A stretch of 64,000 nt of DNA, taken from positions 1 to 64,000 of the forward strand of contig JALMLS010000257.1 of the NCBI GenBank assembly GCA_038496445.1, written 5' to 3'. A program made the translations under genes and the position numbers. Positions 1-12,046 of the stretch are shown piece after piece; positions within the stretch are counted from its first letter, which is position 1, and each line of letters starts with the position of its first letter. The stretch is from Trichosphaerium sp. ATCC 40318 (lineage: Eukaryota; Discosea; Flabellinia; Trichosidae). The notes under the pieces were generated by a model, which had not been told where the DNA came from, made no database searches, and saw nothing but the letters and a program-made list of their open reading frames with translations.

Positions 1-277
1 CTTGTGTGGCGCTATTTATAAATCGTTTTCATCTCTTCAAATTGCGTATTTTGATACCATGATAACTAAAGTACTCTCAAACAACTTTTGTGAGTACTTT
101 TTTCAAAACAAGTTTTTTTTTGACAACATCTTTAACACTTCATAACTACCATAACGTTACAAATTGTCTGGTTTTCTATTGTTATTGAGTTATCTTATAA
201 TTTATGTATACGCTCTTTAAACCTATTTCCTTTACATTGTGTTTTATGATTGTTACTAACTCTCTTTTTTTTCCAAG

Positions 278-963
278 ACCAAACTACCCTTACAGTGAGC
301 GTGAATACTTTCTTTCATCAAAAGGAGCATCTGGGAGTGTACCTGCTTTTCTTCGAGTTAAGCACTATAAGATAAGACCAAATGATGTTGGATTTCCAGA
401 AAAGCTACCTAACCCGCATGAAGACCAAACTGGTATTTTGAATCAACACTTACTCTTTCCTTCTTTTTTTTCTTACAGTTTTTTTTTTTTGCAGAGGACA
501 ATAAAGATGTTGAACGTCAAGTTGTATTTGAACTAGCTGATATTATGAAAAAAAACATGGCCGCATATCCAACAACATTAGAGGTACAAACATGATACTA
601 GCATACAAAAAAAAACAAAAAAAAAACATCTTTGTGTTGATTTCGTTCGTTTCTCAATCAAGAGAATGCCTTACCTGTATTGTTTTTTAATGTGCTTACA
701 TACTGTAGGAAGATTTAGAATTATTAAAGCGAGATGACTTACCTGAACGTCAATATTTAGCTGTAGTTGCTAGACTTTCTGAAAAGGTAAAAATGGGTTT
801 TTTCATCGAATTTTTATATTTTATCACCATTCGCTAAGCCGAGCTAAAATTAATATAGCTTGCTTTGAAATCTGCTCAAAAAGAAGTAAATGTCCGTAAA
901 GTAAAGGAAGGCGAACAATTTTCATTCTTTGCAGACGATGATGATGAAAAAGTAGAAATGTAA
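278..963 (+). CDS. SET-domain / Rubisco-LSMT substrate-binding-like protein, C-terminal part (5' partial)
   Basis: Four exons are visible (about 278-436, 495-581, 710-786, 860-963), joined in frame across GT-AG introns and ending in TAA at 961-963. The deduced tail contains YPTTLEEDLELLKRDDLPERQYLAV followed by a charged helix and an acidic end. The pattern PTT-x-EED-x-x-LL followed by a basic helix is typical of the C-terminal substrate-binding half of Rubisco-LSMT/SETD3-type protein methyltransferases. The SET catalytic core would lie upstream, outside the window, so the enzymatic role is inferred. The first usable acceptor is TTTCCAAG at 271-277, and the ATG at 204 is probably intronic. 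The gene converges on the chromatin gene at 1321-6560. Confidence 0.55.
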
Positions 964-1320
964 AAAACAACTAATTATATAAACAAAACTGCTTTGTGAT
1001 CTTCATTAGTTCATCCTCTGCACCCTCTGTTGTTTACAATCCCACATATATAACGATCAGAGATTATAGAAATACTACTGTAGTTGGTCTTGCAACTGCA
1101 TTCTGAAGTTTTCTAAATAGACTCACTTTGTCAAAAGAAAAACATTTCACCTAAAATACAAAGAAATATTCATACAAGAGTAAGTACAAGTTTTGTGCTT
1201 TTTTTATTTACAAAGGATTATTTGACAATATGTGGCAATTAGGAGAGTGCAGTAAAAGTTCGAAAGAAAGAAAACCTCTCCCAAGAAGGGGTTGGTAAAG
1301 CTGAGTTGGTTTTTTTTTTC
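964..1320. other. Intergenic, convergent 3' ends
   Basis: About 360 bp between two convergent genes. AT-rich, with no open frame or repeat that I can support. It probably holds both 3' UTRs. Confidence 0.5.
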
Positions 1321-4300
1321 TCACTTTGGTTTTAGTGCACTCTCAACAAGAAACGTTAAAGGATTTCCCTTCTTAGTTGTAGGATTAATAGGTCTTGTGA
1401 TTACATGTGATCCATTCATAGGTAATCCATTATTCATAGGTAGACCACCCATAGGACGAGTCTAAATGAAACAACTGTTAGAAAAAAAATTCACCAAAAA
1501 AAAACCAAAAGAACAACAGTTCTATTCAACCTTCCCTCAGCCTCACCTCATACAAATACCTTCTATTTTATGAGATAGTATTATAAGAGGGTTGAAAGTA
1601 AGAATTTGAGTGAATAGAACTGTAAGTCATCGATCTATTTACCACGTGCTGATAATTTAATGAAAAAAAACCACAGATGTGGTGACCAATAAAAAAACAA
1701 AGCGAATAACTCTTTTGCACAGCACGTTCTGTTTTTGTAACTGTTGAATATTAAAAGTACTGTACCTGATGCGCCGGAAAAGACTTAAAAATTGGCGTAG
1801 AGATAGGTCCCAAGGTATTAATATGTGTACGTCCAGTATGTCGCATGTGTCCCATATTACGAACATTCCCAACATTCCCCACATTCCCCATAGTTCCCAT
1901 ACGTCCAAGGGTTGGTGGTATAGCTACAGGTGGTAGTATAGGTTTTGCTGGAGGTCTAACAACTTGACGTTCTTGGCTGCAAAGATTAACCAAATCCATA
2001 AAACCTACGAAACTGTAAGAAAGCAGAAAACAAAGAGAATAAAGTCGTACTGCTTGATCGTGGTGGTTCAGGTGGATTAGGTTTACGTGTTTGTTGGTGT
2101 TGGTTTTGGAGGTGCTGTTGAAGGTGTTGTGGGTGCTGTGGAGGTGTTTGCATCATTGGTGGAGGTTGTATCCGTGGAGCAGGAGGAACGCGAGGAACAT
2201 GATTTGTCCATCCACCATGAGCTCCATTGTGATGATGCTGTGTTGTTATTGAATGACTGAATCCTAGAGTCCCTAAACGAAAACACAAAGGTAAGAAAAA
2301 GGCAACCACCATACCCTCAAACCAAAAAAAAAAAGAAACAAGAAAAAAATAAGAAGAAAAAAAAATAATAGATTCTAACCTGACACTAATAAGGGGTTTA
2401 CCGCAACTACAGGATTGAGTCTTCCCATACCAGATAAAGCATGACCTCCTTGACCAGGAGGAACATACTCATCATCTGAATGAGTGTCCTTTTCTTCTTT
2501 TTTAGGCCTCCCTGTACGTCAATTAACAACCAACACATTACCATGAAAATGCTTGCAAAAAGAGTCTTACCTGGTCTCCGCCGTTTGTTCCTGGTTGAAG
2601 CACGTGGTGCAATATTACGTTGAACATTTCGTGGGCTTCTTGTAGGTACACGAGACTTCCTATACGTACAAAAATTAGGCCAAAAACTTACTTTACAAAT
2701 CAAACAAACCAAACGGATTTAAAACGGTTAAAAAAAAAATATCCACGTGCATCTCATCAACTTCTACATGATTCCCTCCTGGATTCAAAAGATCATCAAC
2801 AGAATTCCTCCTAGACTTTCGAAGTGGTCTACCACGAGAAGAGTGTCCAACAGGCGTCGTAGCATCGAACGAAGCTCGCGGTGGTATATAAGCAGTCTAC
2901 AATAGTAATAAATACAAAAAGCTGGTCTACAAAGAGAAAAAAGCCTAAAATAATAAACTATGCGTACCAAGCCATCAGCGATATCTTTACGCGGTCTACC
3001 AGGTCCTCGGCGTTTTTGTACAGTGAAAGAAGGAACCTGAGATGCATGTAGAAGCATTTCGTTTGTAGTCATAGACTCATCAAAAGAACGCTTTCTTGGT
3101 CGCCCTATTGACCAATGTAAGCTCGTTTATACTTGTAACTACAAGAAAGTGTACCTGGTCCTCGTTTTCTTACTTGAACTGGAGCATCTGTATTAACCTT
3201 TGGTTCGCTATTATTACGCGTAGCAGCACCTCTAGGATATTTTCTTGGTCGCCCTGGACCCTTTCTAAAGTAGTATGAGGTAACTGAGGTAAATACACTT
3301 TATAAAGGTATCGTACTTGACTACAACTACCTGTGGCCTGTCATCAGGACGAGGATATTTTCGTGGACGCCCTCGTCGCCTACAAGTATCCAATTAGCGG
3401 TTTTTTTCTCGAGAAGTCAAACAAAGTAAGCCATAATTAAAGAAGTACGAACCTCTTTGGTTGACTCAACTCTGGAACAGGTATTTCTTCCACAGGTGGG
3501 TTTTTAGGATATTTTCTTGGTCTACCTCTTCCACGCTTGAACGGAGGCGGTTCTTGAGCTAAACACATCGTGTAAGAACGTGCACGTTAATCATAGATTT
3601 TTACGTGAAAAAAAACTGAACTGGCTTAAACACAAGCTAACTTAAACACCTTTGCAAAAAATCGAGACGCACCCTCCTTCCCAGCTTTACGTTTTCGTCC
3701 TCCTTGTGGATCTTCTATTGTAACAGACTCATACGAAAAACAACTACAACCTTCACAGTTTTTACGACCAATGCCAAGGTGATTAGTTTCAATATGCAAA
3801 CGTCTTTGTTTCCTTGCGTCAAGTCCTTCAAATACCTCTTCACAAGAATCATAAAGACAAGCCAATTGTTCACCCTCTCTAGCATCAAATTTTGCTTTAT
3901 GTTCTTTATCCACGTGATCACGTAACTCGAAAAGATCAAAAAAAGCACAAGAGCATTTTGGATAAACACACTTATAAGGTCTATTGTTTTTGAGCATATT
4001 AACGACTCTAGCTTCTGCCATGCAAAAAAGATAGTAACCAGGTGAACAATCTGCATTATGCCATGGCTCTCTGTGTATATATGTACGTGCTGTAGATGGT
4101 GGTTCCAATATAGCATTACAATGTTCTTGACACTCAGGACATTCACCTTTAGGAAGTTTAGGTTCAATCTTCTCAGTTTTTTTTGGTGCTACTTCTTCTT
4201 TATCATTCGCCTTACTATTTCCCTTAAAATTGTCCATTAGCAATTGAAATCATACTTTATAGTGTAAATGAGTTCTAACAATTTGTACAGTCACCTCGAA

Positions 4301-6560
4301 GAGCCAGCAATGACACCAAAATAAAATAAAAAACCTATGACTTTCTAATATTTATTACCTGCGTTTCTTCATCGCTCTTAGGACCTTCACTCATCTCTTC
4401 CTTTTCCTTATAGGAATCAGACATACTACTCGCACTTTGTTTAGATGAGTAGTCAGATTCATATCCCTACAAAACAAAAAATCTAATGAACAACAGAGCG
4501 AAAGCAGTGAACAAAAACAAAAGTGTTTTGTCTTTTAATCAAAAAAAAAAATCATTAAAGAAGGATCACAGAGCAACCAATCTCAACAACCAATGATAGT
4601 ACCACCAAGCAAGGGATAACACTTATAAATAAACTTACCGATGTAACGCTATTACTACTTGATCGAGTCCTTCTGCGACGTTTTGGCAAACCAAAACTAT
4701 TCAACTTGCTACTCTTCAACAACCGTTTTTTTGCAGTCTCCTTAGCTTTTCTTGTAGTTGTCCTACGCCGCCAAATAGTATTTTTATTCTTCGCTCTAGA
4801 TGCAGTCTCTACTTGCTTTTTTTTATCAACCGTAGACCCAGAAGAACGTAAAGATAACCTACGCCTACTTCCTATAATCTCATCTGATAGATCAACATCC
4901 TCCAACGAAGAAAATTCCTGGCTTTCATCCTCTTCCTAATACCCAAAAAAAAACGCGTCAGAGAGACAAGGGAGAAACCTAATGGTTGTTGCAAAACGCC
5001 AAATTAAATCAACTTGTGTCAAGCACACTAATTTACGCCAAAGCTGGTTGATCCAAGATAATACAATGTTGATAGATAATAATTCTTCGTACCGAACTTG
5101 ATTCTTCTTCTTCTTCTGATGACTCATCCTCTGAAGATTCCACTGATTCTGAAGACGATGAAGACTCATACACAGGGTACTTTCTTGGTCTTCCTGGACC
5201 TCTCTTTTTTTTCACAGGTACCTTGAATTTAGTAAATTACATGCATTTGTGATCCCATAAAAAAATAATGATTCAACAAATCAATAAAAAAAATAAAGTC
5301 GAAGAAGCCATGTGTATAAGTTTCCAAGAAGAAATTATGAATATACACGTACAACTTTGCTCTTTTTCTTTCTAGCAGCGATCATTTTTTTCAAAGCTCT
5401 AGTTAATATCTATTAGCAGTTGATCAAAAAAAACGGAAAAAAAAATGGTTAAAAAAAAACCGTTTGGTTTTAGGGATGGTAGCAAATCTTTTTTATAATT
5501 TTAGGAACATTTTATATCAACCCTATTATATTATATAAACGCAAATAAAAAGAATTTAATACCCAAAAAAAATTGGGCAGCCCAAAAAAAAAGCACAAAG
5601 TCTTTTTTTTTCACTTCGTTAACAAAAAAAATCCGAATCACTCCACTTGCCTACTACTACCTTTATCATTTCCATTTTTTCTCATAGCATGTGAACTACG
5701 TGTGGGAACCTATCACCGATTATTTACTTACACTATCACATGTACATATCACAAAAAATCAATTTTGTCAAAAAGGACAAAAAAACGCGGAATAAAAACA
5801 AACCCGAAGAAGAAAAAAAATACGTAGTCAGGTTTTTTTGTTTCTTTTTTTTTGAGTTTACAAAAAACCGTAAATGCTTACCCGTTTCCAGTTCTTTTTT
5901 ATATACTCATATGCTTCCTCTAGAGCCTCCTGGAACATTTTATTTTTTTTCTTTGTAACAGTAAACTTTTGAAAGAACTCTTCCCATTTTTTAACTCTAT
6001 CTTTAGGATCTACCCATGCGCTATGATAGAAATAAGCGGTTTTAGAGTTTTTATCAAAAATCAAATAATTTAAAAAACATTTAAAGATAAGCACAAAACA
6101 ATTCAGATGCTATTAAAATTGCTTCCACGCGACGCAATAAATTACAACGAGTGCGTTTGTGGGTATTTTAGGAATTAGAATTTTTTTTGAGCAGCGTGAG
6201 TCTTAACTTACTAGTCGTGGCTTCCAAAAAAATATACGAGCATCAGATCGTCGCTACCTTGTTTTTGGACATTTTCGCTCGCTTCGGTGACATCAGCTCT
6301 CTAAAAATTTGATCAGCGTTTAAAAACTTCAGAACAACACCACGGCTATAGGAGTAAATACAGGGACGCTATGATGAATTCTCTGCGTATAAAAAGAGCT
6401 TTAAATCGTTAAAACGTACTCTGGCTGGCCAGTACGGATACCCGATGACTTTAACCCAGCCAAGCTCTCCAAACTCCAACGCGTTCATTCCTTTACCATA
6501 GTCCGTTTGACAGGTAACGCCTTTTCTTTGTATTTCAGCCAAATGAACAAACAGAGCCAA
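1321..6560 (-). CDS. PWWP / C2H2 zinc finger / multi-AT-hook chromatin protein
   Basis: Large minus-strand gene of about 16 exons. It starts at the ATG at 6560 and ends in TGA at 1321-1323. N-terminus: a PWWP domain split over three exons (GWVKVIGYPYWPARV at about 6420-6475; VYFFGSHDYAWV at about 6020-6230), a module that reads methylated histone tails and binds DNA. Next come an AT-hook (GPGRPRKYP, about 5190), Ser/Glu-rich acidic stretches and basic RRRTTTRK and RRRRTRSSS blocks. A Cys-rich exon (3626-4220) holds two C2H2-like fingers, with CVYPKCSC...HVDKEH and CLYDSCEE...HIETNH. Five or more GRPRK AT-hooks follow at about 3525, 3365, 3250, 3105 and 3000, plus weaker ones near 2850 and 2500. 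The C-terminus is Pro/Gln/Gly/Asn-rich. Some introns cut inside the AT-hook (RGPG|GRPRK). A nuclear chromatin-binding regulator is inferred. It shares a 266-bp promoter region with the SH2 gene. Confidence 0.8.
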
Positions 6561-6826
6561 GAGAGAAAGTGGGGAGTAACGTTGGGGTGTTTTTGTGGTG
6601 CAAATGTGCGTGTGAGTAATGCGGAGGTGATTTTGCTTGACTCCCGTTTCTGAGATTACGAGCGTGTTATTTCGAGTTGAGCGTTACGGAATCGTCTTTT
6701 ATAGAGAAGTACGTGTGACAGAGTCAATAACAAGATCAACAAAAGCAACAGAAAAATAAAAAGGTAAAGTCAGTGTGTTAGAACTAATTTGCTGAATTTA
6801 TTCTATAGCGTTACAACTCTGACAGA
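6561..6826. promoter_or_regulatory. Shared divergent promoter region
   Basis: 266 bp separate the start codons of the PWWP/AT-hook gene (-) and the SH2 gene (+), so both promoters must lie here or overlap. I see no unambiguous TATA box. Confidence 0.45.
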
Positions 6827-8740
6827 ATGCTTGGAACTTCAATGGAAATATCAGATAACTCTGGGCGTGTATTAGACAATGATTTACTTGATAGATACGT
6901 TACATATTGTTTAAATAACCTTAACTGACTGTACGTACGTTATTATTCTTGAACGTTGGCGAGGAGGAGCCAAGCGCACCTACAACATTTGGAGGACCAC
7001 CACCACGCAATACGCCTTCATCTGCAATGAGTAATTTCATTTATTGCGTCGATTGAATAACTTTATCGCTTAGAGCGCAAAAGAGGGCGTCCAGAAGAAA
7101 GCTCATCAATATCTGAAACAAAACAAGCTTGGGAGGTATGTTGTACAATCTGACGGTTATAATACAATACAACTTTAATTAAAATAGACTATTATAGATG
7201 GCAGCAGTATCAGGAAAAGAATTCTGGAAGGATTTAAAGAAAAAGGCTCACGGGAAGAAGAAAAAACCAACAACTTCAGTACGCTTACTTAAATTCTCTT
7301 ATTATGGCTTCCTTCGCCTAAATTACATCATTTTAATTTAATTACACCGCTTCGTACAAACACATGTTTAGGACTCCGTACCGCTTGATATAATTGTGGA
7401 TGGATTAACAAAATATGACTTACAAGAGTATGCTAAAGGGCTAAAAACACTTCTACAACAAGGTAAGATATTGTGACATTATATAGAGTATCTTTTTAAC
7501 CTGGTACATATATTACCAATCGTGTTATTTATAAATCAAGAATAACGTCTCCGCCCACAATAATTTTTTTTTGGACAATTCTACAAAATCTCGAAAAGTC
7601 CAAAACGTACTTGTTGTACTATCGCTTTGCGTTTTTTTCGTTTAGATAAACGATTTGTTTTGTTTTCTTGCTAATAAAACTGTTTTTAAGCTACAAATCT
7701 AACAGGAAGTGAGCAAATCGTTCCAAGGGCAAGCTGGGATATATTTTTGATGACTTTTGGATCAGATTTACGTGTAGCATGTCATAGGTTGGGTTATTTT
7801 GTTGCAAAAGGGTGCGTTGTTGTTTTGATTAAGTGTGTAGAGGCAGCTAAGGCAGTTTTATGTCGTTTAATGTTTTCCTTTTTTCTGTTTTGTTTTTGGC
7901 GTCTTCTTTGGTGTTTTGACTTATATCCCTATGCCTTTATTCGTGCATACAGTTAAAAAAGTACTGCAGAATGCTGTTGTTCTTGTTTGTTTTTTTTCTT
8001 CTTTTTTCTTTTTTTTTCGTTTGCTGTACTTCTTATTCTTCTCTTGCTTTAGTTGGTTCTTTGGTATTGTTGAGAAGACAGAGATTGAAACTTTAATGGA
8101 AATGGAGGAACCTGGTACATTTCTTCTTCGTTTGAGCACGTCAAATTCAGGTATGAAAGAAAGAAGAGCTTATGTTGTTTATGTTGTGTGAATCTTCTTT
8201 ATTTTTATTTTGTTCTTCACTTTTGTACACGCGTTTTTGACTTATTTTGTTTGAAGGTTTTGCTATTTCACGAGTGAATAGTGAAGGTAAAATAAGGCAT
8301 CATCACAATATAAGCTTTGTTGGAGACTCTGGTTATGAAATAAAATGGTACGTACACATGAATTTTTTTTTGGAAAATCCTTTAGTACACCATTCCGATC
8401 GGATTCTTGTTCTTCGCTCACATAAAATACCGTTTTTGTCTGTAGAGTAAAACCTAAGGTATTTATGTGGTCTGAGAGAACAAGAATTAGAATGATTTGA
8501 ATGATTCTAACTGAGTAGTTTTATAAAGGAAACCCGACAAAACGAAAAACAAAAGATCCGTTTTTTCAAATTTATTTTTTGGTGCTGTCTTGTACTCACG
8601 TGTTTTTTTTTTTCAGGGCCGATAATGGTAATCATACTTATCGTGATATGGATGCATTAATTAGTTCCTTAAAACATAAACTTAAATGGGCTGTAAAAGG
8701 ATCACGGTTCATGCAATATCATCATGAATTATCTGATTAA
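6827..8740 (+). CDS. SH2-domain protein (compact, STAT-like architecture possible)
   Basis: Multi-exon gene from the ATG at 6827 to TAA at 8738-8740. Joined exons give an N-terminal low-complexity segment (EEPSAPTTFGGPPPRN), a basic NLS-like KRKRGRPEE, and a helical stretch (EFWKDLKKKAHGKKKK; SVPLDIIVDGLTKYDLQEYA). An SH2 domain closes the protein. Its hallmarks are WFFGIVEK at the start, PGTFLLRLSTS with the phosphotyrosine-binding Arg, GFAISRV, and a C-terminal helix DALISSLKHKL. The introns split the SH2 domain three times. A segment before it (SWDIFLMTFGSDLRVACHRLGYFVAKG) could be a STAT-type linker, but no coiled-coil or DNA-binding core is visible, so STAT identity is only a possibility. 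No kinase domain is present. The first intron boundary (about 6902-6963) is my least certain. Confidence 0.75.
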
Positions 8741-9062
8741 AATTTATCACCACACGCCAAATAGAATAGTGTGATGGTTTCTTGTAAAAATAAAGACTAC
8801 TTCAGAAGTAGTTAGTTGTTGTCGAATATTAAACTTAGCATGGTTGTGAAGCTGTGAAAGTGGTTTATGGTGCTTTCAGAGCACGTGACAAGGTATTAGG
8901 GAAAAGATTGTTTTTTTTTAACCCTTAGATAAACTGGTGTTTCTTACTTCTCAATACGCATGCTGCAAGTTCGTCTTCTTTCAACCTCTTCCCTAGTTGT
9001 AGAAGGCACAACAAAACACGTACTGTTAGTCCAATCCAAGAAATCCCACGTGATTACTTTAA

Positions 9063-9683
9063 TTGACTGCTTTAGCCAAAGCCCGAGTAACAACAAACAA
9101 CCAAAGTAATAAGTGTAAAATGGACCTTATCACATTGCCAGTTGAAATAATCGTACATATTCTTCTCCGAGGAAGGTTTACGCTACGTTCAGCTCAAACA
9201 TGCCACTTTCTACATGATATCGTCCACAAGCATGTAGGATATGGCAGTATTGAAGTATCGAGCATAGATGAATTAAAAATACTTTCTGGCAGTATGCTAC
9301 TACAGAATACAGCTATTTCTTTATTTAAATTGAAACGTGTTATAAACGACAGTCACTTGCGTTTACTTACAGGTGTACACACCATCAAGTTGATTTCCTG
9401 TAAACTGATAACAGACAATGGTATCTCGGCATTGGCTGGTGTGCATACAATAAACTTATCATTTACAAATGTTACAGATGAAGGTTTGAAGGCTTTGGCT
9501 GGTGTACATACAATTAAGTTATCAGGTACTAAGATAACAGATGAAGGTTTGAAGGTTTTAGTTGGTGCACATTGTATCAGACTAAGGCATTGCAAATTCA
9601 TAACAATTGCTGGTATCAGGCTATTATCTGGAGTCCATACAGTTTACTGGGGTAAAGGAAGGGAACCGCTAGCATTGCAATAG
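9063..9683 (+). CDS. F-box / AGVHTI leucine-rich repeat protein A
   Basis: Uninterrupted 206-residue ORF. An F-box-like N-terminus (LPVEIIVHILLRGRFTLRSAQTCHFLHDIV) is followed by about five LRRs of 21-23 residues built on ITDEGLKALAGVHTI. F-box proteins of this shape are usually substrate adaptors of SCF ubiquitin ligases, with the LRRs selecting the target; that role is inferred here. A second in-frame Met at 9120 lies directly before the F-box and may be the true start. It is the shortest intact member of the family in the window. A piggyBac-like transposon begins 8 bp after the stop. Confidence 0.75.
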   Translation: MTALAKARVTTNNQSNKCKMDLITLPVEIIVHILLRGRFTLRSAQTCHFLHDIVHKHVGYGSIEVSSIDELKILSGSMLLQNTAISLFKLKRVINDSHLRLLTGVHTIKLISCKLITDNGISALAGVHTINLSFTNVTDEGLKALAGVHTIKLSGTKITDEGLKVLVGAHCIRLRHCKFITIAGIRLLSGVHTVYWGKGREPLALQ

Positions 9684-9685
9684 TG

Positions 9686-12046
9686 GTTATCTCTTTCCGG
9701 GTAGTAAGTTGAAAAATTATGGATAGTAAAATTTTTTAAACAGCCCAGAAACCCTCGCAATCCACTCTTGCACGTCCATAAAACCCAATGCGAGACCATA
9801 AAAGGTCATGTAAAAATAAAAATTATGGATAGTAAAATCGCGGATAGTAAAACGTTGTCAAAACTCCTTAATAATCTTCAAAAACTCATCACATACGCAT
9901 GATAAACCTGTTGCGCGAGCATCTCACTAAAAACAAAACAAAAATTACAAAAAAGAGAAAAAGAGCAACTTCAACACGTGGAACAACTAAAAAACGTAAA
10001 CTAAGCAACAAACAAAAATATTTGACAGAACTTCAAGAACAATTCAAGTACCTTCCTGAAAATGGCTGGAAGGTTCTTCCTGATAGTAAAATACATCTTC
10101 CTGAGGTTTTGTGGATATCTCGGCCTAACTATCGGAATTTTGCGCGCATAAAATCAAACACAGATGCGCGCACTTACACTCTACAAATTTATACCAATTT
10201 AATTAAAAAACATATTTGGAATCACGTGGTCAAAAAAACAGAAGCAAAGCGGAGAAAACTTATGGATCAGTTCACAGCGCAAGGCATAAAGAAAAATACT
10301 TGGTGGAACACTAAAATCAACCACAAGGAAGTTATGAAATTCATAGGAACAGTATGGCTGTGGGAGCAAAGAAGCGGAGAAAAAGAATATGAGAAAGTTT
10401 GCAACCAATTCTATGAAGCCAACCCAGATTGGTTGAAGAATAATTCCTTGTTAAGCCGAACAAGATTTTCGATACTGAAGGCTTGTTTCTCATCAGACAT
10501 TCAAGGATTATGTAACTTGTTGAGTGACGCATTTATGAGAGGTTGGTTACCAGGAGATACTTCCACAATAGATGAAACCATTTTCAAATTTTTGGGTCAA
10601 AGTCGCTATATTATGTATGTACCAGGAAAACCAAATCCAAAGGGTTTAATGATATATGTACATGCTGTATTCTCTGACAAGTATGGTAAAAAGCCTTACA
10701 TACTTGGTATCATTCCTCACTGGGGGGAATATCGTAAAGCTCCAATTTCTCCGCTAGATGCTGCAAAAAAATTAATTATAAAATTTGAACAATTTTATGA
10801 GTATACACCGCATGTGGTAATGGATTCAAGATTCATGGAGGGGCATCTGGTAAGCTGGGTAGCTGCAAACTCACAGAAGAGCAAAACTGGTGGCATTACC
10901 GCTGCTCTTCCAAGTTCACACCAGAAGGAAATATTCGAACCACTTTCATATGGCCTTCCATGCAACAGGTGGAGAATAGCAACTAACTCTGAGGGTAAGG
11001 TGGCGTCATTCATGCGTAAGAAAAATAACAAGGGTAAAATTGTTGAGTGGCGGTTGCTTGGATACGGCTGGAACACTGGTGAACCAAAACAGACTCCAAC
11101 TCCCGTGTGTTTGTCTGATTACGAAAAAATATGTGGATTATCTCGTGAAACTTTAGTTTTTTTGTCACGGAAGTGTAACGGACATGGTATTGGAAACAAT
11201 ATTGAATTAGCGCAAGAGTTGTGTGAGCTCTCACCTGAGAAAGTAATGGCATTAGTGGAGAAGAAAAGGCAGAAAGCATCTTTAGTTGAACATCATAGAA
11301 CGAGGAGTAAAAAACCAGAATTACATTGTTTTGAAGATTGCCGACACAATAGAAAAGAAGTAGAAGACAAACCGATGATACGATGCGATTACTGTGATGT
11401 ATGGTACCACTCTGAATGCCTTGATTGGGACAATAAGACGTGGAAGAGAAAAAGTAAGGCCAAAGAATGGTTCTGTGATTTGTGTCAAAAACTTTATACA
11501 AAAGTTTTAGAAGGACGTGCTCACCTGACCCCAGAAATGTTAGAAAACAAGAAAAAACCATTCTTACAAAGATATTGTAGTACGTTGGGCCTCAAACAGC
11601 AAGGAAACAGACAGGCATTGATCAACAGACTCACAAATGCAACAAATCCAGAGTGTTTACAAAATATTGACTCTCAATTGCAACATTTTTTGGGTGCTCC
11701 ACGTCGTGATAAACCTATTCTACATGACTTCTATAACCATACATTTTCAGCTATTGATAAGGCTAATCAGTTGAGTTGGTCAAACACAACATCCTGTAGA
11801 GTTACAAGTGATGAGTGCCGAATGACTTTGGGTTTGCTAAAACTGACTTTAACGTGCACACATACAATTTGTGACTATGTTCTTCAAAAAGATGCTTTGA
11901 GCTTTTCCGATTTACACTACCTTGTAGCAACACAGTTGTTTACAGGGAAACTTTTGTAAGTCATTTGAAGATAATGTAAGTTCAACCGTTGTCAATAAAA
12001 TTTTACTATCCATAATTTTTTTGGTTACTATCCATAAAGAGGTTAT
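9686..12046. mobile_element. piggyBac-like transposon (element 1) with 5-bp target duplication
   Basis: The element body is 9691-12041. It begins CTCTTT and ends AAAGAG, and is flanked by GTTAT direct repeats at 9686-9690 and 12042-12046. The terminal inverted repeats share ATTATGGATAGTAAAATT near both ends (about 9715 on +; about 12002-12020 on -), and the GGATAGTAA motif recurs in both subterminal regions (9825-9852, 12020-12036). It carries one transposase ORF (9899-11959). The near-intact ends and open ORF suggest recent activity. Confidence 0.85.
9899..11959 (+). CDS. piggyBac-family (DDE_Tnp_1_7) transposase with internal PHD finger and SAP-like motif
   Basis: Intact 686-residue ORF. 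A basic N-terminal 40 residues is NLS-like. DDE core: the first Asp is in STIDETIFKF (about residue 223) and is followed by YVPGKPNPKG, matching the piggyBac block DE-x-F-x-GR...Y-P-x-KP. The second Asp is in VVMDSRF (about 307). The third lies in YNHTFSAIDKANQ (about 613-625), corresponding to the YN-x-MGGVD-x-x-DQ block. Between the second and third Asp sits a Cys4-His-Cys3-like PHD finger (about 475-530: CDYCDVWYHSECLDW...WFCDLC), then a SAP-like helix pair (CSTLGLKQQGNRQALINRL, about 560-578). Known piggyBac transposases usually carry their Cys-rich finger at the C-terminus. No premature stop is present. Confidence 0.85.
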   Translation: MINLLREHLTKNKTKITKKRKRATSTRGTTKKRKLSNKQKYLTELQEQFKYLPENGWKVLPDSKIHLPEVLWISRPNYRNFARIKSNTDARTYTLQIYTNLIKKHIWNHVVKKTEAKRRKLMDQFTAQGIKKNTWWNTKINHKEVMKFIGTVWLWEQRSGEKEYEKVCNQFYEANPDWLKNNSLLSRTRFSILKACFSSDIQGLCNLLSDAFMRGWLPGDTSTIDETIFKFLGQSRYIMYVPGKPNPKGLMIYVHAVFSDKYGKKPYILGIIPHWGEYRKAPISPLDAAKKLIIKFEQFYEYTPHVVMDSRFMEGHLVSWVAANSQKSKTGGITAALPSSHQKEIFEPLSYGLPCNRWRIATNSEGKVASFMRKKNNKGKIVEWRLLGYGWNTGEPKQTPTPVCLSDYEKICGLSRETLVFLSRKCNGHGIGNNIELAQELCELSPEKVMALVEKKRQKASLVEHHRTRSKKPELHCFEDCRHNRKEVEDKPMIRCDYCDVWYHSECLDWDNKTWKRKSKAKEWFCDLCQKLYTKVLEGRAHLTPEMLENKKKPFLQRYCSTLGLKQQGNRQALINRLTNATNPECLQNIDSQLQHFLGAPRRDKPILHDFYNHTFSAIDKANQLSWSNTTSCRVTSDECRMTLGLLKLTLTCTHTICDYVLQKDALSFSDLHYLVATQLFTGKLL

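Noticed and set aside
204-277. ATG at 204 as start of the first gene
   Set aside because: It lies in a pyrimidine-rich intron-like stretch ending TTTCCAAG; the peptide before the acceptor is unlike the family.
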